A DNA stretch of 64,000 nucleotides from the NCBI GenBank assembly GCA_019744975.1, contig JAIETP010000007.1, positions 1 to 64,000 of the forward strand. Reading direction: 5' to 3'. The notes beneath the pieces are model-generated. The model was not told the DNA's origin. It saw only the letters and a list, made by a program, of their open reading frames with translations, and did no database searches. Both the position numbers and the translations under genes were made by a program. Positions within the stretch are counted from its first letter, which is position 1, and the number at the start of each line of letters is the position of its first letter. This DNA is from Burkholderiales bacterium. GTDB lineage: Bacteria > Pseudomonadota > Gammaproteobacteria > Burkholderiales > SG8-41. Below are positions 44,027 to 53,195 of this stretch, in pieces.

Positions 44027-45574
44027 ATGAACGGCGCAGAGAGCCTGGTGCGCACGCTGCTGAACGGCGACGTCAATGTCTGCTTCGCCAATCCCGGTAC
44101 TTCGGAAATGCATTTTGTCTCGGCGCTGGATCGCGTCGAAGGTGTGCGCTGCATCCTTGGCCTGTTCGAAGGTGTGGTCACTGGCGCGGCTGATGGTTAT
44201 TACCGCATGGCGGGTAAACCGGCGGCGACCTTGCTGCATCTCGGTCCCGGGCTCGGCAACGGGCTGGCCAATCTGCACAACGCGAAAAAAGCGCGCTCCG
44301 GGATTATCAACATCGTCGGTGAGCACGCGAGTTATCACATTAAACATGATGCGCCGCTGACCGCCGACATCGAAGGCGTGGCGCAACCGATGTCGGACTG
44401 GGTGCTGACATCGCGGTCATCAAAAGACGTTGCAGCCGATGGCGCGCGGGCGGTGGAAGCTGCATACAAGGCACCGGGTCAGATTGCGACGCTGATTTTG
44501 CCCGCGGATACCGCATGGGGTGAAGCGGGAGGGCCGGCGACCGTGAATGCACCTGCAGCGCGGGCGCGTGTGCCGGACAGCGCGATCAATGACGGCGTAC
44601 GCGCGCTGACCGCTGGTCAGCCGGCAGCGATCCTGCTCGGCGGTGCGGCCTTACGCGGTAAGGCTTTGGATTACGCCGCACGCATTGCTGCAAAAACCGG
44701 CTGCACACTGATCTCTGAATACAACAATGCACGCATGGAGCGCGGTGCAGGGCGGGCGGTGGTCAAACAACTGCCCTTCGTCGTCGACAACGCGCTGGCG
44801 ATGCTGAAGGATGTGCGGCAGTTGTTGCTGGTCGGCGCCAAATCACCGGTGTCGTTTTTTGCCTACCCGGGCAAACCCAGTGTATTGGTGCCGGAGGGCT
44901 GCACGGTGACCAAGGTCGCCGGCGCGGAAGCCGACCTTGAACACGCACTGGAAGCTCTGGCCGATGCGCTGGGCGCGCGCGGCACGGCGCCGCGCATCAA
45001 TGCACCGGCATTTGATGCGGCGCTGCCCACCGGCAACATCACCCTCGACGGCCTCGGCGCCTTGTTCAACGCATTGATCCCCGACAACGCCATCATCATC
45101 GACGAAGCCGTCACCAGCGGCCGTGCCTTCACCGGCGCGACCATGGGCGCACGGCCGCACGACTGGCTCAATATTATGGGCGGTTCCATCGGCTGGGGAT
45201 TGCCGGCGGCGACGGGGGCGGCAATCGCGGCACCCGATCGCAAGGTCATTGCTTTTGAAGGCGACGGCAGCGCGCTTTACACGCAACAGGCGCTGTGGAC
45301 CATGGCGCGCGAAGGCTTGGACGTCACGGTGGTAATTTTTGCCAACCGGGCTTACAAGATTCTGCTCGGCGAACTCGTTAACGTTGGCGCCGCAGCACCG
45401 GGGCATAACGCCACTGCGATGCTGACGCTGGACCGGCCGGACTTGGACTGGGTGTCGATTGCCAAGGGGTTTGGTGTGGCGGCGGGAAGGGCGACGACGC
45501 TGGATGAACTGGCGCTGCAGTTCAGGCGGGGGTTGGCGACGCCGGGGCCGTATCTGGTGGAGCTGGTGATGTAG
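44027..45574 (+). CDS. Thiamine-diphosphate-dependent enzyme, acetolactate synthase large-subunit-like
   Basis: A 515-residue ThDP enzyme. The N-terminal domain has the catalytic Glu in CILGLFEGVVTGAADGYYRM, after VCFANPGTSEMHFVSAL. A central domain of the TPP_enzyme_M type follows. The C-terminal domain carries the ThDP motif GDGSALYTQQALWTMAREGL...FANRAYKIL (G-D-G to N). NPGTSE and overall length resemble benzoylformate-decarboxylase-like and acetolactate-synthase-like paralogues, and there is no small subunit (ilvN) nearby, so a catabolic decarboxylase or lyase is more likely than branched-chain amino-acid synthesis. Confidence 0.88.
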   Translation: MNGAESLVRTLLNGDVNVCFANPGTSEMHFVSALDRVEGVRCILGLFEGVVTGAADGYYRMAGKPAATLLHLGPGLGNGLANLHNAKKARSGIINIVGEHASYHIKHDAPLTADIEGVAQPMSDWVLTSRSSKDVAADGARAVEAAYKAPGQIATLILPADTAWGEAGGPATVNAPAARARVPDSAINDGVRALTAGQPAAILLGGAALRGKALDYAARIAAKTGCTLISEYNNARMERGAGRAVVKQLPFVVDNALAMLKDVRQLLLVGAKSPVSFFAYPGKPSVLVPEGCTVTKVAGAEADLEHALEALADALGARGTAPRINAPAFDAALPTGNITLDGLGALFNALIPDNAIIIDEAVTSGRAFTGATMGARPHDWLNIMGGSIGWGLPAATGAAIAAPDRKVIAFEGDGSALYTQQALWTMAREGLDVTVVIFANRAYKILLGELVNVGAAAPGHNATAMLTLDRPDLDWVSIAKGFGVAAGRATTLDELALQFRRGLATPGPYLVELVM

Positions 45575-45598
45575 TAATTCTTTGATCCCTTTGAACTA

Positions 45599-45627
45599 TT
45601 GACAGTCTGACAAGGGAGGAATACAAG
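45599..45627 (+). promoter_or_regulatory. Candidate sigma-70 promoter for the M48 peptidase gene
   Basis: TTGACA (45599-45604), a perfect -35, is followed after 17 bp by TACAAG (45622-45627), a weak -10. It lies about 100 bp before the start at 45735. Confidence 0.35.
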
Positions 45628-45734
45628 GTAATACAACTGTAACAATGTGCGGCCGTGCTCCATTTCTCGCGGGCTGCATGCTGACGATGACAGTTAAGGG
45701 GGCGACCCGAACAACCGCTGGTGGAGGTGCGAAG

Positions 45735-46496
45735 ATGCGCTGGCTGCTGGTGTTACTGCTGTTCCTTCCCGTGCCGGGCGTTGCCCAGCGCCTCCTGGAT
45801 TTTCGTGAAGACCTCGCCTTCAAGGCAGAGGTCGTGGAGGGGGTGGCGGGCAAGGCCTACGCCCGGCGACTGAGCCTCCTCGAAGCCGAAGGCAAACTCG
45901 ATACCGACCGGGATCTGCTCGAGCGCCTGCACGGCATTCTCGATCGCTTGCGTGCTGCCGCCGAATACGAGCAACCCGCATCGTCCGCCATCCATTGGCA
46001 AATCCACAGCTGTCGCAACTGCGGCGAAAGCGCCTCGGCCATGGCCGGTGGCCGGCTGCTGTTCGGCGAGGAGTTCATCGCCGGGCTGGCGCCCACGGAC
46101 GACGAGCTGGCCTTTGTGATCGCGCATGAAATGGCCCATGTGCTGGCGGAGCACACGCGAGAGTACGCAACAACCGCGCGCTTTTTTCTCGCCAACGGAC
46201 TGCATCGGGAATACTGGGACATCCAGCGCGAGCTCGATGAAAGCATCGTGGCCAATCTGCGCATGGCCCACGAATACCAGAGACAGGAACTGGATGCCGA
46301 CTACATCGGCTTCATCCTCGGCGCACGGGCCGGATATCAGCCCGAAGCCATGTTGAGCCTGTTGCGCAAGCTGGGGGCTGACGATCCTTCTTTCCTGTCA
46401 CGTCATCCCGAAGAAAAGCAACGCATGCGGCAGGCGCAGACCATGCTGGAGTCGGTGCGGCGGATTTACACGCTCTCGAGCGGGCAGTTGCGCTGA
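45735..46496 (+). CDS. M48-family metalloprotease (periplasmic)
   Basis: A 253-residue protein with a signal peptide (WLLVLLLFLPVPGVAQ). The zinc motif is AFVIAHEMAHVLAEH (H-E-x-x-H) and the third ligand is the Glu in RQELDADYIGFILGARAGY. HSCRNCGESASAMAGGRLLF has a Cys pair ahead of the active site, and the C-terminal LSRHPEEKQRMRQAQ is family-typical. Compared with BepA it lacks the TPR tail, so a Loi/YggG-like role in envelope quality control is a guess. The ATG at 45735 follows GGAGGTGCG. The open frame begins at 45645. Confidence 0.9.
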   Translation: MRWLLVLLLFLPVPGVAQRLLDFREDLAFKAEVVEGVAGKAYARRLSLLEAEGKLDTDRDLLERLHGILDRLRAAAEYEQPASSAIHWQIHSCRNCGESASAMAGGRLLFGEEFIAGLAPTDDELAFVIAHEMAHVLAEHTREYATTARFFLANGLHREYWDIQRELDESIVANLRMAHEYQRQELDADYIGFILGARAGYQPEAMLSLLRKLGADDPSFLSRHPEEKQRMRQAQTMLESVRRIYTLSSGQLR

Positions 46497-46553
46497 GCGA
46501 ATTCATGCCCGGCAAGCCTGCGTCTTTATGGCGCGGCCTGATAAACTCGCGCA

Positions 46554-48491
46554 GTGTCTGATCTCGCATCCGTATTCTCCTTGACCGGCGCATTGGCGCA
46601 GGTAGTCCCCGGCTTCCGGGCGCGGCCGTTCCAATTGGAAATGGCCGAGGAAATACAAAAAATCATTAAAAATCAAATGGTTATGGTTGCCGAGGCGGGG
46701 ACAGGCACGGGCAAGACCTTTGCCTATCTGGTGCCGGCGCTGCTGTCCGGCGGCAAGGTGATCATTTCCACCGGTACCAAGACGCTGCAGGACCAGTTGT
46801 TCGGGCGCGATATTCCGACGGTGCGTGATGCGCTGAAAGTGCCGGTCACCGTGGCGCTGCTGAAAGGCCGCGCCAATTACGTCTGCCATCACCATCTGGA
46901 GCGCGCCAAGGACGACGGCCGCCTGCCGACGCGGGATGATGTGATGCACCTGGCGCGCATTGAAAGTTTTGCGCGCATCACCATGACCGGGGATCGCGCC
47001 GATTGCACCGAAGTACCGGAAAACGCCGGTGTCTGGCCGCTGGTGACCTCCACCCGCGACAACTGCCTGGGTTCGCAGTGTACGCATTACGACAAATGTT
47101 TTGTGATGAAGGCGCGCAAGCAGGCGCTGGAAGCCGATGTGGTGGTGGTCAACCACCATCTGTTTTTTGCCGATGTGATGCTGCGTGAGGAAAGTGTTGC
47201 CGAACTGCTGCCGGCCTGCAACACGGTGATTTTTGACGAAGCGCACCAGTTACCGGAAACCGCCAGCCTGTTTTTCGGGCAGTCGGTGTCGACGACGCAA
47301 CTGCTTGACCTCGCGCGTGATGTGCGCATCGAGGCCGCGACCAGCGCCAAGGATTTCCCGGCGCTGCCGGTCGCCGCCAATGCGCTGGAAAAGGCAGCGC
47401 GCGATCTGCGCCTGGCTTTTGACGACAGCGGCACACGCATACCGGCCACCGCGCTGAAGCAGCGCAAGCAGATCACCGAAGCGCTGGCGGATGCCTGCGA
47501 CAAGCTGACCATGCTCGCCGAGACGCTGCATAGCCAGGCCGCGCGCAGCGATGGCCTGCAGCAGTGTTTTGAGCGTGCCGATGCCCTGCGCGGACAACTG
47601 AGCGGCTGGCGCGAGGACAGTGATGCCGAACTGGTGCGCTGGGTGGAGGTGTTCCACCAGTCGGTGCAGTTCAATGCCACGCCGCTGTCGATTGCGGAAA
47701 TTTTCCGCAAGCAGGTCGAGGCGCAGGCCAAGGCCTGGGTGTTCACCTCGGCGACTTTGTCGGTGAACGGCGATTTCAAACATTACGTCAATGAACTCGG
47801 CATTGAGTCCGGACAGACCGCGAGCTGGGCCAGCCCCTTTGATTTCGCCAAGCAGGGATTGTTGTACGTGCCGCAGAATCTGCCCGATCCGAATACGCCG
47901 GACTACACCGCGGCCGTGGTCGAGGCGGCATTGCCGGTGGTCGAAGCCAGCCGCGGCCGGGCGTTCCTGCTCTTCACCAGCCTGCGCGCGATGCGCGAGG
48001 CGCATGGTCTGCTGCAGGATGAATTCAAAAAACGCGGCTGGGATTACCCGCTGCTGGTGCAGGGCGAGGGTTCGCGCACCGAACTGCTGCAGCGTTTCCG
48101 CAGTCTCGGCAACGCGGTGCTGGTCGGCAGCCAGTCGTTCTGGGAAGGGGTGGACGTGCGCGGCGATGCCTTGTCGGTGGTGATGATCGACAAGTTGCCT
48201 TTTGCGCCGCCCGATGATCCGGTGCTGGCGGCGCGTATCGCCAAGATCAATGCCGAGGGCCGCAATGCGTTCATGGAATACCAGCTTCCGCGCGCGGTGA
48301 TTTCACTGAAGCAGGGCGCCGGCCGGTTGATTCGCGATGAAACCGACCGCGGCGTGCTGATGATCTGTGACCCGCGGCTGATTTCCAAGGCTTACGGCAA
48401 ACGCATCTGGCGCAGTCTGCCGCCGATGACGCGGACGCGGGATGTGGCCGATGTCACCGCGTTTTTTGCGCAGGAGCCGGTGCCGGTTTAA
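46554..48491 (+). CDS. yoaA: ATP-dependent helicase of the DinG/YoaA (XPD-like) family
   Basis: A 645-residue superfamily 2 helicase. Walker A is EAGTGTGKTFAYL (about residue 47), the DEAH box TVIFDEAHQLPETA (about residue 230), and the iron-sulfur cluster cysteines are in NYVCHHHLE and DNCLGSQCTHYDKCFVM. Helicase motifs V-VI appear as SQSFWEGVDVRGDALSVVM and KQGAGRLIRDETDRGVL. The [4Fe-4S] site and length suit YoaA rather than DinG proper. YoaA works with HolC in replication-fork repair in E. coli (family knowledge). The start is GTG at 46554. Its stop overlaps the convergent TAXI gene by four bases. Confidence 0.92.
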   Translation: MSDLASVFSLTGALAQVVPGFRARPFQLEMAEEIQKIIKNQMVMVAEAGTGTGKTFAYLVPALLSGGKVIISTGTKTLQDQLFGRDIPTVRDALKVPVTVALLKGRANYVCHHHLERAKDDGRLPTRDDVMHLARIESFARITMTGDRADCTEVPENAGVWPLVTSTRDNCLGSQCTHYDKCFVMKARKQALEADVVVVNHHLFFADVMLREESVAELLPACNTVIFDEAHQLPETASLFFGQSVSTTQLLDLARDVRIEAATSAKDFPALPVAANALEKAARDLRLAFDDSGTRIPATALKQRKQITEALADACDKLTMLAETLHSQAARSDGLQQCFERADALRGQLSGWREDSDAELVRWVEVFHQSVQFNATPLSIAEIFRKQVEAQAKAWVFTSATLSVNGDFKHYVNELGIESGQTASWASPFDFAKQGLLYVPQNLPDPNTPDYTAAVVEAALPVVEASRGRAFLLFTSLRAMREAHGLLQDEFKKRGWDYPLLVQGEGSRTELLQRFRSLGNAVLVGSQSFWEGVDVRGDALSVVMIDKLPFAPPDDPVLAARIAKINAEGRNAFMEYQLPRAVISLKQGAGRLIRDETDRGVLMICDPRLISKAYGKRIWRSLPPMTRTRDVADVTAFFAQEPVPV

Positions 48492-49867
48492 TTGCCGGGA
48501 GGCGGTGGCAAGGGTGCAACTGCTGCCGCCGGATCACGACGCAGCCGCGCGCGCACCATGTCGATGTGGCCGCGCAGCGTGTAGACATAATCCCAGTAGG
48601 TCAGCGGTACCTGGGTGCCGTCGACGCCGTCCTCGATTTCGTCGAGGCGGGTCAGCAGCGCCGTGGTGTCGGCTTTGTCGGGATTGTTCCGCGCCGCGAT
48701 TTCGACGGCCTTCAGTTCGCGGTACCAGCGGAACACCTTGCGTTTGATCCGCCAGTCGTACATTGCCGGCATGATGCGCATCACCGGGATCAGCACCGCG
48801 ATCAGCGGCACCAGCAGCACCAGCAGGCGTTCGATCAGGTTGGCCACCCAGAACGGCATGTAGCGTTGCAGGAACGGCGGGCCGGATTTGAAAAAGCGCT
48901 GTGCGTCTTCGCTGACCGGGAAATCGCCTTCGCGGATGGTCGGGAATTCCCCGGCCTTGCGGAACACGCCGGCGCCGCCGTGCACCCTGGTCGCCGCCTG
49001 CAGCAGCACCGACACCAGCGCCGGGTGAAAATCCTCGCGCGCGACGAGATGGGTGGTGGCGGCAACCATGCGTACGTTGCTTGACGGGATATCGGCGCCG
49101 AGGTCGATCATGCCGCGCGGCAGCGTGATCGCCGACAGGTAGTGGAAACGCCGCGCCAGCGCCTCGGAGTGCGACAGGCTCATCAGGCGGATTCCCGGCG
49201 TCTTCAGCAGCATCTGCACCACCGTGGCATCTGGCGCGGCAACAAACAGCGCGGCATCGAGCCTGCCGGCGATCAGCGCTTCGGCTGCGGCCTTGCCAGT
49301 GAGTCCGGACGGCGACATCCCGGGCTTCAGTGCGTTGCCGGCGCGGAGGATGTGGGTGACCAGCGCACGCGTGCCGCTGCCCTCGGGGCCGGCGGCGATG
49401 CGTTTGCCGGAAAGCTGGGAGAGCAGGGTCAGCGGATTTTCATCGCGGTAGAAAATCCACAGGGGTTCGTAATACAGCGCTGCCAGCGAAACCAGACCCT
49501 CCGTTTGTTCGGGGGTGGCGACGCCACCCTGGACAAGGGCCACTTCGACACCCGATCGGGGATCAGCGAGGCGGTTCAGGTTGTCTATGGAGCCGGCGGA
49601 TGGCCGTAGTTCGACGTCTATTTTTTCGCGGGCCAGCAGTTCGAGGTAACGCTCGCCGAACAGGTGGTACGCGCCGGCCTCGTTGCCGGTGGAAATGACA
49701 AAACTGCTTGGCGGCGCGGGTCGCACGAAACGGTAGGCGATCAGGAAGGCTGCGCCGATGATCAGCGCGCCGATCAGCGTGACGATCGACAGTTCGCGGT
49801 AGGCGATGCTGCTGCCCGGTACGCGCAGCCGCAGGCGCAGGGTTTTTTTGGGTGACGGTTCGCTCAT
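48488..49867 (-). CDS. TAXI-family TRAP-type solute-binding protein with C-terminal membrane anchor
   Basis: A 459-residue protein. An N-terminal membrane segment (residues about 28-48, IVTLIGALIIGAAFLIAY) precedes a TAXI-type binding domain: SFVISTGNEAGAYHLFGERY, LAALYYEPLWIFYRD, GKRIAAGPEGSGTRALVTHI. A second membrane helix at about 345-370 (RLLVLLVPLIAVLIPVM) is followed by a cytoplasmic helical tail (IKRKVFRWYRELKAVE). Ordinary TAXI receptors are soluble; the anchored form is a known but less common variant. No TRAP permease gene is beside it. The frame opens at 49936; the ATG at 49867 (MSEPSPKK) is preferred. Ligand unknown. Confidence 0.86.
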   Translation of the reverse strand: MSEPSPKKTLRLRLRVPGSSIAYRELSIVTLIGALIIGAAFLIAYRFVRPAPPSSFVISTGNEAGAYHLFGERYLELLAREKIDVELRPSAGSIDNLNRLADPRSGVEVALVQGGVATPEQTEGLVSLAALYYEPLWIFYRDENPLTLLSQLSGKRIAAGPEGSGTRALVTHILRAGNALKPGMSPSGLTGKAAAEALIAGRLDAALFVAAPDATVVQMLLKTPGIRLMSLSHSEALARRFHYLSAITLPRGMIDLGADIPSSNVRMVAATTHLVAREDFHPALVSVLLQAATRVHGGAGVFRKAGEFPTIREGDFPVSEDAQRFFKSGPPFLQRYMPFWVANLIERLLVLLVPLIAVLIPVMRIMPAMYDWRIKRKVFRWYRELKAVEIAARNNPDKADTTALLTRLDEIEDGVDGTQVPLTYWDYVYTLRGHIDMVRARLRRDPAAAVAPLPPPPGN

Positions 49868-49880
49868 GGGCGGGTGTTGA

Positions 49881-50261
49881 TTACTGGGTGAGCCAGCGCC
49901 ACAGCAGCCATGCGAGCAGTATCCAAAGCACGACAAAAATGGCGGCGACGAAGTAATTCTGCGGTTTTGGCTTGCGCGCGTCCAGCCAAGCCTGCGCCTG
50001 CAGCCGGCATTCGGCGACGACCGGGGCCGGCACCATCTTTACCGCGAGCCAGATGCCGATGGGCAGCAGGATGGCATCGTCGAGCAGACCGATGACGGGA
50101 ATAAAATCCGGTATCAGGTCGATCGGGCTGAAGGCATAAGCGACCACCAGCACGGTAAAAATTTTGGCGTACAGCGGTGTCTGCGGATGGCGGTAGGCGA
50201 ACCACAGCATGAGCACATCACCTTTGAGCAATTTGGCCCATTGCCGCAGGGTCTGCAGCAT
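49881..50261 (-). CDS. YkvA-family (DUF1232) membrane protein
   Basis: A 126-residue protein with the DUF1232 signature YAFSPIDLIPDFIPVIGLLDDAILLP preserved over residues about 42-67, which combines a membrane segment with Asp/Pro-rich turns. Two helices flank it, including a C-terminal anchor (VAAIFVVLWILLAWLLW). Function unknown. It sits 13 bp before the TAXI gene and 7 bp after rimO, all on the minus strand, so rimO-ykvA-TAXI is probably one transcript. Confidence 0.9.
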   Translation of the reverse strand: MLQTLRQWAKLLKGDVLMLWFAYRHPQTPLYAKIFTVLVVAYAFSPIDLIPDFIPVIGLLDDAILLPIGIWLAVKMVPAPVVAECRLQAQAWLDARKPKPQNYFVAAIFVVLWILLAWLLWRWLTQ

Positions 50262-50267
50262 GGGGTT

Positions 50268-51605
50268 TTACCCGACCGCACGCGGGCCGGACGGGGTGGC
50301 CCACAGGTCGTGGGCGTCGGATTTGGTGATTTTGACGCGCGCGAATTCACCGACCTTGAGCTTCGTGCCCTTGCCGATGATCACGCGACCATCGATTTCC
50401 GGTGCGTCGGCGGCAGAGCGCGCGATGGCGCCGTCGGGCCCGGCTTCATCGACCAATACGGTGATGGTCTGGCCGACTTTTTTCTTCAGGCGTGCCGTGC
50501 TGATTTTTTTCTGCACCGCCATGAATCGCGCCTGGCGTTCTTCGCGAATTTCCGCCGGCACAGGATCGGGCAGCGCATTGGCTTTTGCTCCCTCGACCGG
50601 CGAATAGGCAAAACATCCAACACGGTCGAGCTGGGCTTCTTCGAGGAACTCCAGCAGTGATTCGAATTCGGCTTCGGTCTCGCCGGGGAAGCCGGCGATG
50701 AAAGTGCTGCGGATGGTCAGCTCCGGGCAGATCGCGCGCCAGTCGCGGATGCGCTGCAGTGTGCCCTCCGCATTGGCCGGGCGTTTCATCAATTTGAGGA
50801 TGCGCGGGCTGGCGTGCTGAAAGGGTACGTCGAGGTAGGGCAGCAGCCTGCCTTCGGCCATCAGCGGGATGACTTCATCGACATGCGGATAGGGGTAGAC
50901 GTAATGCAGACGCACCCACACGCCGAGACCGGCCAGCGCCTGTGTCAGTTCGGTCATGCGCGTCTTGATCGGCCGCCCGTTCCAGAAGCCGGTGCGGTAT
51001 TTGACGTCGACGCCGTAGGCGCTGGTGTCCTGTGAAATGACCAGCAGTTCCCTGACGCCGGCATTGACCAGGTTTTCCGCCTCTTTCATCACGTCGCCGA
51101 TCGGCCGGCTGACCAGGTCGCCGCGCATCGACGGGATGATGCAGAAGGTGCAGCGATGATTGCAGCCTTCGGAAATTTTCAGATAGGCGTAATGCCGCGG
51201 CGTCAGGCGGATGCCCTGCGGCGGGATCAGGTCCATATGCGGGTCGTGCGGCTGCGGCAGGTGGATATGCACTGCTTCCATCACCGCGGCGGTGGCATGC
51301 GGCCCGGTGACGGCGAGTACTTTCGGGTGGGTCTCGCGCACGATGTCGCCCTTGGCGCCGAGGCAGCCGGTGACGATGACGCGGCCGTTTTCGGCGAGCG
51401 CCTCGCCGATGGCATCCAACGATTCCTCGACCGCGGCGTCGATGAAGCCGCAGGTGTTGACGACCACGAGGTCAGCGTCTTGGTAACTCGGCGCGACGAT
51501 ATAACCCTCGGCGCGCAATTGCGTCAGGATCAGTTCGGAGTCGACGGTCGCCTTGGGGCAGCCGAGCGAAACGAATCCGACCTTGCGGGGAGGGGTGGTG
51601 GGCAC
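50268..51605 (-). CDS. rimO: Ribosomal protein S12 methylthiotransferase RimO
   Basis: A 445-residue radical-SAM methylthiotransferase that modifies Asp of ribosomal protein S12. It has the UPF0004 domain with three cluster cysteines ([38 protein letters not shown]), the radical-SAM motif [37 protein letters not shown] and a C-terminal TRAM domain ([10 protein letters not shown]...GRVIIG). I use the GTG at 51605, which leaves seven residues before the conserved [10 protein letters not shown] as in E. coli. The open frame runs to a GTG at 51716, but that start would overlap phaR and add a Lys/Arg-rich tail unlike the family. Confidence is high for function, lower for the exact start. Confidence 0.92.
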   Translation of the reverse strand: MPTTPPRKVGFVSLGCPKATVDSELILTQLRAEGYIVAPSYQDADLVVVNTCGFIDAAVEESLDAIGEALAENGRVIVTGCLGAKGDIVRETHPKVLAVTGPHATAAVMEAVHIHLPQPHDPHMDLIPPQGIRLTPRHYAYLKISEGCNHRCTFCIIPSMRGDLVSRPIGDVMKEAENLVNAGVRELLVISQDTSAYGVDVKYRTGFWNGRPIKTRMTELTQALAGLGVWVRLHYVYPYPHVDEVIPLMAEGRLLPYLDVPFQHASPRILKLMKRPANAEGTLQRIRDWRAICPELTIRSTFIAGFPGETEAEFESLLEFLEEAQLDRVGCFAYSPVEGAKANALPDPVPAEIREERQARFMAVQKKISTARLKKKVGQTITVLVDEAGPDGAIARSAADAPEIDGRVIIGKGTKLKVGEFARVKITKSDAHDLWATPSGPRAVG

Positions 51606-51666
51606 AGCGGGGAGCGGTAAGAGTGGCGCGTTCTGGAGGTGCGTGCTGCGGTTACGAACAGCAGCC

Positions 51667-52251
51667 TCAGGCCTTCGGTTCTTCGCCGTCTTCTTTTTTG
51701 GTTTCGCCGGGTGCACCGGGGAAACCGGGGAAGGGGAAGTTGCCCCATAAATTGCGGGTCTGCGCCGTCAGCTGGTTTTGCATGTTGAGGAAAGTTTGTG
51801 CGCTCTGCTCCAGGTAGCGGCCCATCAATCCCTGCATGGCGGGGGCCTGCATCTTGACGAACTCGTTCCAGGTTTCGGAGTTGAGCATCGGGTTCTGGCC
51901 ATACACCTGACGCGACTGATCCTGCAATTTGTTCTGGATCTGCATGAAGGTTTCGATGTTCTTTTCAAGGTAGCCGCCCATCATGCCCTGCATGGCATTG
52001 CCGTAGAAGCGGATGATCTGTGACAGCGAATCGCTGGTGAACATTGGCGCGCCGGCGGATTCTTCTTCGAGGATGATCTGCAGCAGAATGCTGCGCGTCA
52101 GGTCGTCCTTGGTCTTGGCGTCCTCGACCTTGAACTCGACATTTTCAAGCACCAGTTTTTTGACATCGGCCAGCGTGATGTAGCTACTGGTCTCCGTGTC
52201 ATAGAGACGCCGGTTCGGGTACTTCTTGATGGTTCTGGCCTGTGCGCTCAT
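51667..52251 (-). CDS. phaR: Polyhydroxyalkanoate synthesis repressor PhaR
   Basis: A 194-residue DNA- and PHB-binding regulator. The N-terminal PHB_acc_N domain is [20 protein letters not shown] and then [20 protein letters not shown], followed by two PHB_acc repeats ([20 protein letters not shown] and [20 protein letters not shown]) that contact granules. The C-terminus is Lys/Glu-rich. It is placed after phaC and phaB in the same direction, as in Cupriavidus-type clusters, and would repress phasin and PHA genes when polymer is absent. It follows phaB by 129 bp, where candidate operator sequences lie. Confidence 0.96.
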   Translation of the reverse strand: MSAQARTIKKYPNRRLYDTETSSYITLADVKKLVLENVEFKVEDAKTKDDLTRSILLQIILEEESAGAPMFTSDSLSQIIRFYGNAMQGMMGGYLEKNIETFMQIQNKLQDQSRQVYGQNPMLNSETWNEFVKMQAPAMQGLMGRYLEQSAQTFLNMQNQLTAQTRNLWGNFPFPGFPGAPGETKKEDGEEPKA

Positions 52252-52293
52252 CGGGTGCCTTTGGGGTGGTGGTCAGGCATTATTTCATACGAA

Positions 52294-52366
52294 ATGCTGC
52301 AACGCAACCCGCAGTTATAAAAATACATATATAAATCAATAGCTTATAAAGTAATGCAATGCTGCA
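52294..52366. promoter_or_regulatory. Possible PhaR operator and promoter region upstream of phaR
   Basis: ATGCTGCA occurs twice (52294-52301 and 52359-52366), each followed by further GCA/GCG motifs (ACGCAACCCGCAG, TTTTTGCGGTGCAA). Between them is an AT-rich stretch with TATAAA-like hexamers. PhaR proteins bind GCA/TGC-rich sites (family knowledge); the match is suggestive only. Confidence 0.35.
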
Positions 52367-52380
52367 TTTTTGCGGTGCAA

Positions 52381-53121
52381 CTATTGCATGTGCTGACCGC
52401 CGTTGATGGCGATATTGGCGCCGGTGACGAAAGCGGCTTCCTCGGAACACAGATAGGCGACCAGGCCCGCGACTTCCTCGGGTTTGCCCAGCCGGCCGAT
52501 GGGAATCTGAGGAATGATTTTGCTGTCCAGCACTTCCTTCGGGATGGCCATCACCATCTTGGTGCCGATGTAGCCCGGCGAGATCGTGTTCACCGTGACA
52601 CCCTTGCGCGCGTATTCCAGCGCGGCGGCCTTGGTGAAGCCGTGCATGCCGGCCTTGGCCGCGGAATAGTTGGTCTGGCCAAAAGCGCCTTTCTGGCCAT
52701 TGACCGAGGACACGTTGATGACCCGTCCCCAGCCGCGTTCGGCCATGCCGTCGATCACCGGTTTGGTCATGTTGAACACGCTGTCGAGGTTGGTTTTCAT
52801 CACCGCATCCCAGCCTTCTTTTTCCATTTTGCGGAAGGTGGTATCGCGGGTGATGCCGGCGTTGTTGACCAGCACATCGACCGGACCGATGTCTTTGGTG
52901 ATCTGCGCGACGGCTTTTTTGCTGGATTCGTAATCGGCGACGTCCACCGACACGGCGCGGAAATCATGGCCCTGCAATTTCATTTCAGCCACCCAGGCCG
53001 CATGCTTGGTATTGCCGGGTGAATAAGTGGCGACCACCTGGTAGCCCATTTTCGAGAGTTTCATGCAGATGGCCTCGCCGAGGCCCCCCATACCGCCAGT
53101 GACAACTGCGACTCGTGACAT
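52381..53121 (-). CDS. phaB: Acetoacetyl-CoA reductase PhaB
   Basis: A 246-residue short-chain dehydrogenase reducing acetoacetyl-CoA to (R)-3-hydroxybutyryl-CoA with NADPH. The cofactor loop is VAVVTGGMGGLGEAIC, the NAG motif VLVNNAGITRDTTFRKM, the catalytic Ser in INVSSVNGQKGAFGQ, and Y-x-x-x-K in TNYSAAKAGMHGFTKA. The C-terminal INGGQHMQ is a PhaB hallmark that separates it from FabG. The ATG at 53121 is preceded immediately by a full-length Shine-Dalgarno sequence. phaA (beta-ketothiolase) is not in the window. Confidence 0.95.
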   Translation of the reverse strand: MSRVAVVTGGMGGLGEAICMKLSKMGYQVVATYSPGNTKHAAWVAEMKLQGHDFRAVSVDVADYESSKKAVAQITKDIGPVDVLVNNAGITRDTTFRKMEKEGWDAVMKTNLDSVFNMTKPVIDGMAERGWGRVINVSSVNGQKGAFGQTNYSAAKAGMHGFTKAAALEYARKGVTVNTISPGYIGTKMVMAIPKEVLDSKIIPQIPIGRLGKPEEVAGLVAYLCSEEAAFVTGANIAINGGQHMQ

Positions 53122-53133
53122 GATCACCTCCTT
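53122..53133 (-). promoter_or_regulatory. Twelve-base perfect Shine-Dalgarno sequence of phaB
   Basis: On the minus strand, AAGGAGGTGATC directly abuts the phaB ATG. It is complementary over all twelve bases to the 3' end of bacterial 16S rRNA (GATCACCTCCTT), which is unusual in length and implies strong translation; it also decides the start over the GTG at 53127. Confidence 0.85.
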
Positions 53134-53195
53134 GGTTGAACTTGTGACTGTAATTTAACAGCAAACCGCGGCGCTGAATCCGGTCCCCGGCAGGT

